Below are positions 56,727-62,825 of a stretch of 64,000 nucleotides of DNA, one piece after another. This DNA is from Planomonospora_B alba (GTDB taxonomy: Bacteria; Actinomycetota; Actinomycetes; Streptosporangiales; Streptosporangiaceae), in the NCBI RefSeq assembly GCF_039534085.1, contig NZ_BAAAUT010000021.1, positions 1 through 64,000 of the forward strand, read 5' to 3'. The notes beneath the pieces were generated by a model. The model searched no databases. It saw only the letters and a program-made list of their open reading frames with translations, and was not told the origin of the DNA. Each line of letters begins with the position of its first letter. Within the stretch, counting starts at the first letter, position 1. The position numbers and the translations under genes were made by a program.

Positions 56727-57357
56727 TGATTCCGACCTTCTTCCGAAGCGCTTCCGGGCCGAACTCGTTCACGTAGCTATTCACGTCGTGTCCGGAGTCC
56801 ATAAGGATGATGCGGGCATTGGGGCAACGTAGGGCGATAGTCTCTCCGAGCTTCGCCCCTTGCCCCTTATCGTCGTTGTCCGCGAGCACGTAAAGCGTGT
56901 CGTACTGCTCTAGCGCTAGGGCCCACTCGTCACGCCATGCACTGACGCCGGGAATCCCAATCGCCGGAATCCCGGCTTGTGTTGCCGTTATCGCGTCTAA
57001 CTCACCTTCACAGACAGCCATAGTGTCTAGTGGAAGGTCTAAGACTCGCGTATTGAACGGTCTAGGGATGTCTCCGGGAACCGTCAGGTACTTGGGGCCG
57101 TCTTCGTCACCTAGCCGGCGGAACCGAAGCTGTAGCGTCTTGAGATCCGGCGACAGGTAGGGGATGGCGATTCGCCCGGCGTACTTCTCATGTCCCGGCA
57201 TCGAATCCGCGACGTAACCGAGCCGAAAAGATTGTATGCTGTCCGGCGATAGGCCCCGCTTCTTCGTCAAATACTCTTCGGCGGGGCTTCCTCGCATTGC
57301 GCGATGATATAGCCGGGTGCTCTGCTCCAAGAATGTCAGTGAGGATTTCGACGGCAC
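56719..57357 (-). CDS. DnaG-type primase, TOPRIM part
   Basis: 212 residues. An RNA-polymerase-domain-like start (LYHRAMRGSPAEEYLTKKRGLSPDSIQSFRLGYV), then the TOPRIM motifs AVCEGELDAITATQAG (Glu) and YVLADNDDKGQG (DxD). The zinc-binding part is in the +1 frame of the overlapping gene upstream. The first about 12 codons of this frame do not look like primase, while the upstream frame does there. So the two are either one protein joined by a +1 shift near 57318-57340 or two separately made subunits. Start GTG 57357; AAGGAGG lies 15 bases before it. Confidence 0.85.
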   Translation of the reverse strand: MPSKSSLTFLEQSTRLYHRAMRGSPAEEYLTKKRGLSPDSIQSFRLGYVADSMPGHEKYAGRIAIPYLSPDLKTLQLRFRRLGDEDGPKYLTVPGDIPRPFNTRVLDLPLDTMAVCEGELDAITATQAGIPAIGIPGVSAWRDEWALALEQYDTLYVLADNDDKGQGAKLGETIALRCPNARIILMDSGHDVNSYVNEFGPEALRKKVGISE

Positions 57358-57574
57358 CAGAGAAATTGGTTCCCTCCTTCCACTCGATTAGTGAGAACGT
57401 GTCTCCGTGTGCTTCGCATGCGTGACATTTGAACGCTCCGCGTTCCGTCGATACGGAAGCGGAAGCGCTTCGGTCATCGTGGAATGGGCATTTCATGGGG
57501 GCCCATTTGTAGCCTTCGGGGACGTATTCGGCCCCGTAGTGCCGAAGGACTTCGGCTATGGCTTGCTCCGCCAT
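57188..57574 (-). CDS. DnaG-type primase, zinc-binding part
   Basis: 128 codons. CHC2 zinc domain: Cys29-x2-His32 ... Cys50-x2-Cys53 (KCPFHDD ... FKCHACEAHGDTFSLIEW), followed by FSGAVEILTDILG, as in DnaG N-termini. After about residue 90 the frame turns into basic, non-conserved sequence (SSRNARKPRRRV) because the same DNA encodes primase in another frame. ATG 57574 follows GGAG. Confidence 0.85.
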   Translation of the reverse strand: MAEQAIAEVLRHYGAEYVPEGYKWAPMKCPFHDDRSASASVSTERGAFKCHACEAHGDTFSLIEWKEGTNFSGAVEILTDILGAEHPAISSRNARKPRRRVFDEEAGPIAGQHTIFSARLRRGFDAGT

Positions 57575-57624
57575 ATGGTCAGCTCCGGGGGGTAGCCGGC
57601 ACGGTGGTTAGCCCGCGCCGGCCG

Positions 57625-57990
57625 CTACTCCGTGCCGAGACGGGCCGTGATGGCGGGTAGGTCCGCCGCGATGGTTGGGAGGATTGCCCGCCATTCCGCG
57701 AGCGTCAGCATTACGTACGCTTCGCTGACGGGTTTACGCGGGGCTTTGATAATGACGGCCCCTAGCGGGGCCCCCGTTCGGGCTTTGATCCCTTTGATTT
57801 GCTTCGCGTACTCGGATAGCGTGATCTTCTTTTCCGCTTTGCATTCATGCGGGATCGGGTAGGGGCCGGTAAGGTCTCCGGCCCCGAAGTCCACACTTCC
57901 GACCCGGTCATACCCCGGGATTGCTTCCGCGAGGTAATCCGCGGCTACCCGTTCCCAAGCGGTTCCCTTTTGCTTAGACGGGTTACTCAC
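57625..57990 (-). CDS. Holliday-junction-resolvase-like nuclease
   Basis: 121 residues. KGTAWERVAADYLAEAIPG ... GDLTG ... HECKAEKKITLSEYAKQI has the Glu, Asp and E-x-K pattern of Hjc/VRR-NUC-type PD-(D/E)xK nucleases. It would resolve recombination or replication intermediates before packaging. ATG or GTG start at 57988-57990, sharing a base with the upstream gene's stop. Confidence 0.75.
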   Translation of the reverse strand: MSNPSKQKGTAWERVAADYLAEAIPGYDRVGSVDFGAGDLTGPYPIPHECKAEKKITLSEYAKQIKGIKARTGAPLGAVIIKAPRKPVSEAYVMLTLAEWRAILPTIAADLPAITARLGTE

Positions 57991-58184
57991 TAGTTGCCGT
58001 TCGTCGCAACCGCAATAAGCCGGTCAACGTATGCATAGACCCGGTCGCCTTCGTTATCAACGAAGGCGAAAACATCATCGGTCGGCTTCTCCAAAGTCCC
58101 CGGCTTTACAGCCATCCAACCGTTATAACCTTCGATCAGAACGGCGGTAATCCCGCTAAGCTCATACCCGAAGTTAGTTGCCAT
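57990..58184 (-). CDS. 64-residue protein, unknown
   Basis: Beta-rich: GITAVLIEGYNGWMAVKPGTLEKPTDDVFAFVDNEGDRVYAYVDRLIAV. Between the helicase and nuclease genes, tightly spaced. No family recognised. Confidence 0.55.
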   Translation of the reverse strand: MATNFGYELSGITAVLIEGYNGWMAVKPGTLEKPTDDVFAFVDNEGDRVYAYVDRLIAVATNGN

Positions 58185-58196
58185 TGCGCCTGTCTC

Positions 58197-58976
58197 CTAG
58201 TCTGTGAGAAGCATCCGGGCTAGATCGCTATTCAGCGCTAGCCGGTACTGTCCGGCCGGGTCTGGTCGGCCGTGCCGGTTCTTCGCTACAACCACGCCTA
58301 GCTTTCCTTCTTCCGGTCGGAAGAGATTCAAAACTAGGGACGGCTTCTTACTGATCTTCCCCTTAAGGGCGCTAAGGGGCGGGGCCGAAGCCCCGTCGTC
58401 ATAGTCGCCTGTCAGGTGGTGTAGCGCGATAACACACGCTCCGGTCTTCCTAGCCATGTCAGCTAGGAAGTCCATTACGGATTCCAGGGCGATATGCCCG
58501 CGGTCTTCGATGTCTGGGGACACGTCGCCTACGTTGTCCAACACGATCATTTCCGGATACGTGCCGTACACGTAGGCCCAACACTTAACGTGCGCTTCGA
58601 TCGTGTCCAGTGAAGGGGAAGAGTCGAAGCACCATCGGAGCTTACGGAGACTCGCGAGCTTGCTGTCTAGGTAGCGGGTTTCCCCGGCTTCGACCATTGC
58701 GGCTATTTCGTGGATCTCGCGGCCAGACAGCATGGCGGCTGTCCGTTCGTACTGGGTTGCAGCGTCGGAGTCCGCAGAGAAGTAGAGCGTTTCCACTCTC
58801 GCGGCTACCGCGAGCGTCAGGGACAGGGCCGACTTGCCTACGCCGGGGCCCGCCGCAATCAAATGCAGTTGGCCCCGACGGAACAAGACTTGTTCCCGTG
58901 CAAGCCGTTTGAACGGCATAGGCAACGGGGCCCCCGCTTCCCCTGACTTCGCCCTAGCGCGTTGCAGGACATACAC
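58197..58976 (-). CDS. DnaB-like helicase (RecA-fold ATPase)
   Basis: 259 residues, only the ATPase half of a DnaB protein. Walker A is AAGPGVGKSALS (about residue 42), Walker B is MIVLDNVGD (about residue 142), motif H3 is IALHHLTGDY, and the end has VVVAKNRHGRPDPAGQYRLAL. There is no N-terminal primase-binding domain, so it may act as a replication helicase or a loader. It is two genes upstream of the primase. Confidence 0.85.
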   Translation of the reverse strand: MYVLQRARAKSGEAGAPLPMPFKRLAREQVLFRRGQLHLIAAGPGVGKSALSLTLAVAARVETLYFSADSDAATQYERTAAMLSGREIHEIAAMVEAGETRYLDSKLASLRKLRWCFDSSPSLDTIEAHVKCWAYVYGTYPEMIVLDNVGDVSPDIEDRGHIALESVMDFLADMARKTGACVIALHHLTGDYDDGASAPPLSALKGKISKKPSLVLNLFRPEEGKLGVVVAKNRHGRPDPAGQYRLALNSDLARMLLTD

Positions 58977-58987
58977 GGGGCTACCCC

Positions 58988-59506
58988 TTAGCTAGCGGGC
59001 TTGCTCTTGCATCGGGACGGGTCACCCTGTGCAGCAGTGCAGCCCCAGAACGCGGGGTAGGGCTTGCCGGCCTTCGACGTTCCCGCCGGGACGTACCTCA
59101 TTGGCCCGTGGTTGCAGACGGGGGCCGCGGGAGCGGTAGGCGGACCAGCCGGAGCCGGCGGGGCCGGAGTCTGCCACTGGGTAGGGGCCGGAGTCTGCCA
59201 GGGATCAGGCTCCGGCGGAGCCGTAGGCCAACCCTCCGCGGTCGGCGGAGCGGCCGGAGTCGGGGACCAGGGGGCCGGAGCGTCATTGCCACCAGCGACC
59301 GGCACAGCTCCAAGCTCCGAAGAGAGCAGAGAGAACGCGCGAACCGCGGACACTGCGTTGCCGAGATGCGTAGCAAAGCCCGCGTCAATCTCGGCAAGCT
59401 CCGCGATAAAATCCGCGGCTCCGTTCGCCCGAACATGGAACATGCCGACCTTCCGGCCGGAACTATCCGTCAGGTCAAGGTCAAGCGCATACGGGTAGTC
59501 TGCCAA
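58988..59506 (-). CDS. Pro-rich linker protein with C-terminal Cys motif
   Basis: 172 residues: a folded N-terminal domain of about 70 residues (beta then helix, YALDLDLTDSSGRKVGMFHV...), a long Pro/Ala/Trp/Thr linker with a repeated WQTPAP unit (residues about 75-130), and a C-terminal zinc-ribbon-like end (VCNHGPMRYVPAGTSKAGKPYPAFWGCTAAQGDPSRCK). The layout of domain, disordered linker and end motif recalls single-strand-binding or adaptor proteins of the replication block; not proven. Confidence 0.65.
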   Translation of the reverse strand: MADYPYALDLDLTDSSGRKVGMFHVRANGAADFIAELAEIDAGFATHLGNAVSAVRAFSLLSSELGAVPVAGGNDAPAPWSPTPAAPPTAEGWPTAPPEPDPWQTPAPTQWQTPAPPAPAGPPTAPAAPVCNHGPMRYVPAGTSKAGKPYPAFWGCTAAQGDPSRCKSKPAS

Positions 59507-59516
59507 AGCGTCTTAC

Positions 59517-60455
59517 CTACTTCCGAGTTGCAAACGAAGGGCCAAAAAAAGACCGGTCTGTTCCCATGACGGAACAGAACCGGCGTACGCCGCACGTCGT
59601 ACAGTGATCCCCGGGGTTCGGTAGATAGACCTGGTCCCGTTCGGCCCTGTCCATCATCGCGAACCATTCGGAAACCATGTCCCGCGTGTACGGTCGAAGG
59701 TCTACCGGGTCCGTTGGCTTATTGTTCTTCGCCATATACCAGTCTCCCCACTCCGGATCTTGCCCGGTTAGGTCAATGACGGCATGGCGGTAAACGGCTA
59801 GCTGTATCGGGCCAATCGGTAGCTTGTTCCCTGTCTTGATATCCCTAACGAGTAGTCTCCCGTCAGGGGCAATCATGATCAGGTCAATAGAGCCAATGAC
59901 TAGAACTCCGTCTAGGTCTAGACGGAACTCGACTTCGCTAGCGGGCTCTCCGGGTAGCCATTCGAACGGCCGAAGCTTGGAAGCTAGGGCATGTTCGATG
60001 TAGCCGGCCACCTGGTCTAGCCCCCGCTGGTAGCGGTTCGCTATGTCTGTCTCCGGCTTCGTCCTGCCGGGGCATAGCCATTGGGTTAGGTCGGGTTCAC
60101 GGGCTCTCGCTTCGGCTAGCTCTCGTTCCCATACTTCGGTGAACCAGGCTTGTGCTTGCGCTGTCCCGTGTACACGGTGTGTCCGTTCCCAACGTTCTAC
60201 CGCCTCATGTACGGCTGTCCCTTGCGCGAACCAGGCGGCCGGAGCCGCCGGGGCTTTCGCGACACGTTCTAGCCGGTACGCTTCGCCGCATCGGGCGAAG
60301 CCGGTCAGTTGGGATACGGACCTGTGTAGGGCTTCCGTAGTGCCTCCCTTGTGTGAGGCTTTCCCGCTTGTTTCCTCTGTTGAGTTTTCAAGTCTTGCCG
60401 TGCCCGTTGCCGGTAGTAGCCCCCGCCAGAGCGGAGTCGTTCCCGGCGGGAACAA
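59517..60455 (-). CDS. Cas4/RecB-like PD-(D/E)xK exonuclease with Fe-S cysteines
   Basis: 312 residues. VIGSIDLIM ... LLVRDIKTGNK supplies the Asp and D-x-K nuclease residues, with a Q-motif-like IQLAVYRHAV. Cysteines at RCGEAYR (N-terminal) and CTTCGVRRFC (C-terminal) are placed like the four 4Fe-4S ligands of Cas4/AddB. It would trim DNA ends in recombination. The only reasonable start is TTG 60453-60455, possibly nearly leaderless: TAGAGT ends five bases before it. A GTGTACAC site is read Arg-Val-His. Confidence 0.85.
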   Translation of the reverse strand: MFPPGTTPLWRGLLPATGTARLENSTEETSGKASHKGGTTEALHRSVSQLTGFARCGEAYRLERVAKAPAAPAAWFAQGTAVHEAVERWERTHRVHGTAQAQAWFTEVWERELAEARAREPDLTQWLCPGRTKPETDIANRYQRGLDQVAGYIEHALASKLRPFEWLPGEPASEVEFRLDLDGVLVIGSIDLIMIAPDGRLLVRDIKTGNKLPIGPIQLAVYRHAVIDLTGQDPEWGDWYMAKNNKPTDPVDLRPYTRDMVSEWFAMMDRAERDQVYLPNPGDHCTTCGVRRFCSVMGTDRSFFGPSFATRK

Positions 60456-60460
60456 CTACG

Positions 60461-60486
60461 ACTCTACCCTTACTTCCGACTTGCAA
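60461..60486 (-). promoter_or_regulatory. CTTCCGACTTGCAA element upstream of the exonuclease gene
   Basis: Element at 60473-60486. Read leftward, TGCAAGTCGGAAG-N6-TAGAGT, the same layout as at 22875 and 49233; the box (60461-60466) lies five bases from the TTG start. Confidence 0.5.
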
Positions 60487-60531
60487 GACGCAGGGTCAAG
60501 ACTTTTCCTGTAACGTTTAGATAACTCCCCT

Positions 60532-60870
60532 TTAGTGGTCCCGGCCGGCCGAAGGGCCGTCTTCCCCGCTCCCCGACACGCCGTGTACACGCTTCCACTC
60601 CGGCCAGTCTGCCGGGGCCGTCGTGTGCGCTGGAACCCAGAAGGACCAGTAGCAATACAGCCGGCCGTCTTCTTCCGTGTCCGTAGCCGAGTGATAGAGA
60701 ACCCCCCCGGACAGAACAGGAAGGTTCGCGAGTTCGGCACACGGCATAGGTAAGGGGATGCGGTAAGCGATCTCTATCCCATCGGGGTAGATGATCTCCG
60801 AACGGCGGACGCCGCTCTCGTCTTCCGTTACATGGGTAGCCCTGATCAGGTACGGGTTTGCGGGCCCCAT
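60532..60870 (-). CDS. 112-residue protein, unknown
   Basis: Beta-rich: ATHVTEDESGVRRSEIIYPDGIEIAYRIPLPMP ... DGRLYCYWSFWVPAHTTAPADWPEWKRV. ATG 60870 follows GGGAGGT, a strong ribosome site. No family recognised. Another GTGTACAC copy (Arg-Val-His frame) lies near its end. Confidence 0.6.
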   Translation of the reverse strand: MGPANPYLIRATHVTEDESGVRRSEIIYPDGIEIAYRIPLPMPCAELANLPVLSGGVLYHSATDTEEDGRLYCYWSFWVPAHTTAPADWPEWKRVHGVSGSGEDGPSAGRDH

Positions 60871-61067
60871 GCTCTACCTCCCAAATCATGATCGAACCCC
60901 GACCATACCGGCGGGTCGGTAACAGCCACCTTACAACCGCACGCCTAGTATGTCGGCCCTGTCGCCCGGTGAGATATGTAACGACCAAAAAGCAAGTAGA
61001 TCACTCTTTATGCTCAGTGTCCGAAGTAGTGTAAACCTTCCTGTTTGGTTAGGCGTCCGCGGGCACT
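60871..61067. promoter_or_regulatory. Intergenic region upstream of the 112-residue gene
   Basis: About 197 bases without a gene; A+T-richer than its surroundings (60965-61050). Leftward, TTTACA-N17-CATAAA near 61010-61038 is a weak promoter candidate. No CTTCCGACTTGCAA element and no GTGTACAC occur here. Confidence 0.4.
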
Positions 61068-61100
61068 AAAAAGCCGGGGAACCCCATCGTTCCCCGGCTT
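61068..61100 (-). terminator. Terminator with T-run
   Basis: AAGCCGGGGAA-CGATGGGG-TTCCCCGGCTT followed by TTTTT on the minus strand, just after the HTH gene. Confidence 0.88.
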
Positions 61101-61114
61101 GCATCCCTGTCCGG

Positions 61115-61585
61115 CTACGCGCGCACCGGAGCGTTACGGATAGCCGCATCTAGCAACTTCCCTATGTGTGTCTCCAACGGCGGAGCATCGGAAGCGTCCA
61201 CAGTGTGAAAGCCCCCGGCGGGACAGAACTCGGAAGGTCCTGCCTTCGGGTCATAGGACACGTCTAGCCCCTGCTCTAGCAAGCGCTGTGCCCATGAAAC
61301 GGCAGTAGCCCGCTTGTAAGGGTCGGTTGCCGGCCGCCCCTGTTCCATTCGGGAAAGCTCGCGAAGGTAGTCCGCGGGCATAGTCTTTTGGTGCTCTCGC
61401 CGAAGCTTCCACGGGATAGCGTTTTTATGGCTAAGCAAAGCGCGGCCGAAGCCTAGCTCTCTCGCGGCATGTGCAACCGTGCTGTAGGAACAGCCTAGTT
61501 CCGTCGCGATATCCCCATAAGGCTTGCCGCTTGCGATTAGCCGCCTAATATCCTCGCGGCTTACTCGCTGCCTACTAAACGTCAC
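61115..61585 (-). CDS. Helix-turn-helix DNA-binding protein
   Basis: 156 residues. An N-terminal helix-turn-helix, SREDIRRLIASGKPYGDIATELGCSYSTVAHAARELG, looks like a homeodomain-like/Myb-type or resolvase-type HTH; the rest has no known domain. GTG 61583-61585 is preferred because GGAGGG lies seven bases upstream. It is a single-gene transcript closed by a strong terminator. It could be a second phage regulator (early gene control) or a replication/packaging helper. Confidence 0.72.
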   Translation of the reverse strand: MTFSRQRVSREDIRRLIASGKPYGDIATELGCSYSTVAHAARELGFGRALLSHKNAIPWKLRREHQKTMPADYLRELSRMEQGRPATDPYKRATAVSWAQRLLEQGLDVSYDPKAGPSEFCPAGGFHTVDASDAPPLETHIGKLLDAAIRNAPVRA

Positions 61586-61647
61586 TTCTCTACCCTCCGG
61601 CGTCGGACGCAACGTCAGATGTGATCACATTACCCCGATCAGTCCGG

Positions 61648-61670
61648 CGGGACCGGGGTCCCCGGTCCCG
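61648..61670. terminator. GC-rich palindrome between initiator-like and HTH genes
   Basis: CGGGACCGGGG and CCCCGGTCCCG form near-perfect arms with a minimal loop; no T-run. A partial CTTCCGACTTG element (61671-61681) abuts it. Confidence 0.5.
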
Positions 61671-61692
61671 CTTCCGACTTGTTCAGCTTACC

Positions 61693-62643
61693 TTACTTGC
61701 CCGTAGGAATCAGACCCCGGCGGGCGAGTTCGGCACGGGCCGCGGCGAGTCCCCTGTCGGCCCGGTCGTAATCAGCGTCGGTCTTAGCCTTCGCGGGCTC
61801 GCCATGCCGGCAGACAGCCCCGACAGGCACGGGTCTCCCGCACCATCCACACTCTTCGCGGTGTACACGCTCCACCTTCGGGGCAGGCATGGGCGGCATC
61901 TTCGTAGTCAGCCTGTGAACGATCAGACCCATAGCGTTACGAACCCCATCGGCCGGGAGACCGCTCACCAGGACTCGCCGGATCTCACCATCGGAAGCCC
62001 CGCGCACCTTCCACTCTCGGATCAGCGGAACGACCCGCGGCATCTCGCCTACCCCGATACGAAGCATCGGCTCTGCCTGGCCGATACGGGCCATGAGATC
62101 CACACAGGCGAGATTTTCCGGATCTTCGGCAGAGAAACCCGCCCTCCCGGCCTTCGGAGCTTCTACGGGGCTCTCAGCCCTGCGGCGAAGCGGGATGACC
62201 GGAGCGGCAGGGGTGGGGGTTGTTTCTTTCTTGGAGTTCTTTACCCCGTTAGGGGTACTGTCCGCGGACCCGGAGTCCGGTTGGCTGGTGACCGGCTGAC
62301 CGATGCCCGGGGCGTCGGGCATCGGTTTGACATGCGAAGACTCCGCAGTCTGCGGGACATCGAACACGTCAACGTCGGTTACGACCTGTCCCCGATCGTT
62401 CTGACGCCGGGTCGTGATCATGTAGCCGAGAGCGCGAAGCTCCGCCTTCGCGAGATCGATAGCCCGCTTCCCCTCGGGGAACTTCCGGGCAAGTGCCGGA
62501 GTGTCGCAGTCGGCCCCCTCGGGGAGTGACAGGAGGTAGGACAGCAATCCATGGGCGAGTAGCGACAGCCGGGCATCCTGCAACGCACCGTTAGCGATGA
62601 TCGTAAAACCGCTGTCAGGGTGCGACTTGTGAACGCGAAGCAC
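61693..62643 (-). CDS. Replication-initiator-like winged-helix protein
   Basis: 316 residues. The N-terminal about 90 residues (HPDSGFTIIANGALQDARLSLLAHGLLSYLLSLPEGADCDTPALARKFPEGKRAIDLAKAELRALGYM) form the winged-helix domain common in actinomycete phage and plasmid initiators. A disordered linker, a helical middle and a Cys cluster (ECGWCGRPVPVGAVCRHGEPA) follow. Start GTG 62641-62643 behind GGAGGGG; the longer frame lies in the promoter. First gene inside the right end of the prophage. Contains the last GTGTACAC site. Confidence 0.78.
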   Translation of the reverse strand: MLRVHKSHPDSGFTIIANGALQDARLSLLAHGLLSYLLSLPEGADCDTPALARKFPEGKRAIDLAKAELRALGYMITTRRQNDRGQVVTDVDVFDVPQTAESSHVKPMPDAPGIGQPVTSQPDSGSADSTPNGVKNSKKETTPTPAAPVIPLRRRAESPVEAPKAGRAGFSAEDPENLACVDLMARIGQAEPMLRIGVGEMPRVVPLIREWKVRGASDGEIRRVLVSGLPADGVRNAMGLIVHRLTTKMPPMPAPKVERVHREECGWCGRPVPVGAVCRHGEPAKAKTDADYDRADRGLAAARAELARRGLIPTGK

Positions 62644-62681
62644 GGGGGCCCCTCCGGGTCTTGCTCTTGCTGACTGGCCCG

Positions 62682-62719
62682 ACCGTATTCGCAAGTCGGA
62701 AGTCTCCGCAAGTCGGAAG
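62682..62719 (-). promoter_or_regulatory. Phage promoter with duplicated element (initiator-like gene)
   Basis: Read leftward: two copies of CTTCCGACTTGC, -35 TTGCGG (62706-62711), 18 bases, -10 TACGGT (62682-62687), seven bases, GTCAGCAAGA. No palindrome. Confidence 0.7.
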
Positions 62720-62808
62720 AGATCCGCTCCGGCCGGAGCCGGCGGGGGCCCGCGTCGTCCTGGTCCTCGCGCACGTTCGCGTTTCCGCTGGTCAGAAGCC
62801 CGTTATAG
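62720..62808. other. Right-end phage DNA up to attR
   Basis: About 90 bases with no gene; GC-rich hairpin CTCCGGCCGGAG near its start. Probably the outer arm of attP. Confidence 0.5.
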
Positions 62809-62825
62809 ACTCTACTACGGCGACG
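62809..62825. other. attR
   Basis: Contains the second copy of TCTACTACGGCGACG (62811-62825), with crossover GA at 62822-62823. Left of it is phage DNA; right of it the host codons GAG CAG GGC resume in frame with the amylase. The left arm of the attP dyad, ACTCTACTA, is 62809-62817. Confidence 0.88.

Larger units (their letters stand above)
20184..61868. repeat. Dispersed palindrome family GTGTACAC (25 copies)
   Basis: First bases of each GTGTACAC: 20185, 21729, 23879, 28168, 29331, 31662, 31893, 33599, 38261, 38462, 39941, 42114, 43298, 44231, 45367, 46280, 46872, 48539, 48911, 50155, 51602, 55259, 60168, 60583, 61861. All but 29331, 50155 and 61861 extend to CGTGTACACG. Four are intergenic (21729, 23879, 48911, 51602). 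The 21 in genes are read as Val-Tyr-Thr (15), Arg-Val-His (4) or Ala-Cys-Thr-Arg (2), so all three frames are used on both strands. I found none in the bacterial flanks. With 60% GC assumed, about 0.6 copies would be expected by chance. Confidence 0.95.
19978..62822. mobile_element. Complete siphovirus-type prophage (about 42.8 kb)
   Basis: Bounded by attL and attR and inserted in a secreted GH13 gene, with the large serine integrase at its left end. It contains packaging, capsid, connector, tail-tube, frameshifted chaperone, long tape-measure, tail-tip, lysis, nucleotide-metabolism, replication and regulatory genes. I see no large deletion or transposon, and nearly all genes are intact, so it may be inducible. 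It differs from the host flank in base composition, in common CTA codons and CTAG tetramers (I saw none in the flank) and in the GTGTACAC family. Confidence 0.95.

Noticed and set aside
21497..61100. CRISPR array or REP-type repeat family built on AAGCCCCCGCC...GCGGGGGCTT
   Set aside because: The elements are single hairpins at operon ends with variable loops and no regular spacers; they are terminators.
20184..61868. A Val-Tyr-Thr protein motif shared by many phage proteins
   Set aside because: The same DNA is also read as Arg-Val-His and Ala-Cys-Thr-Arg and occurs between genes, so the conserved object is the DNA palindrome.
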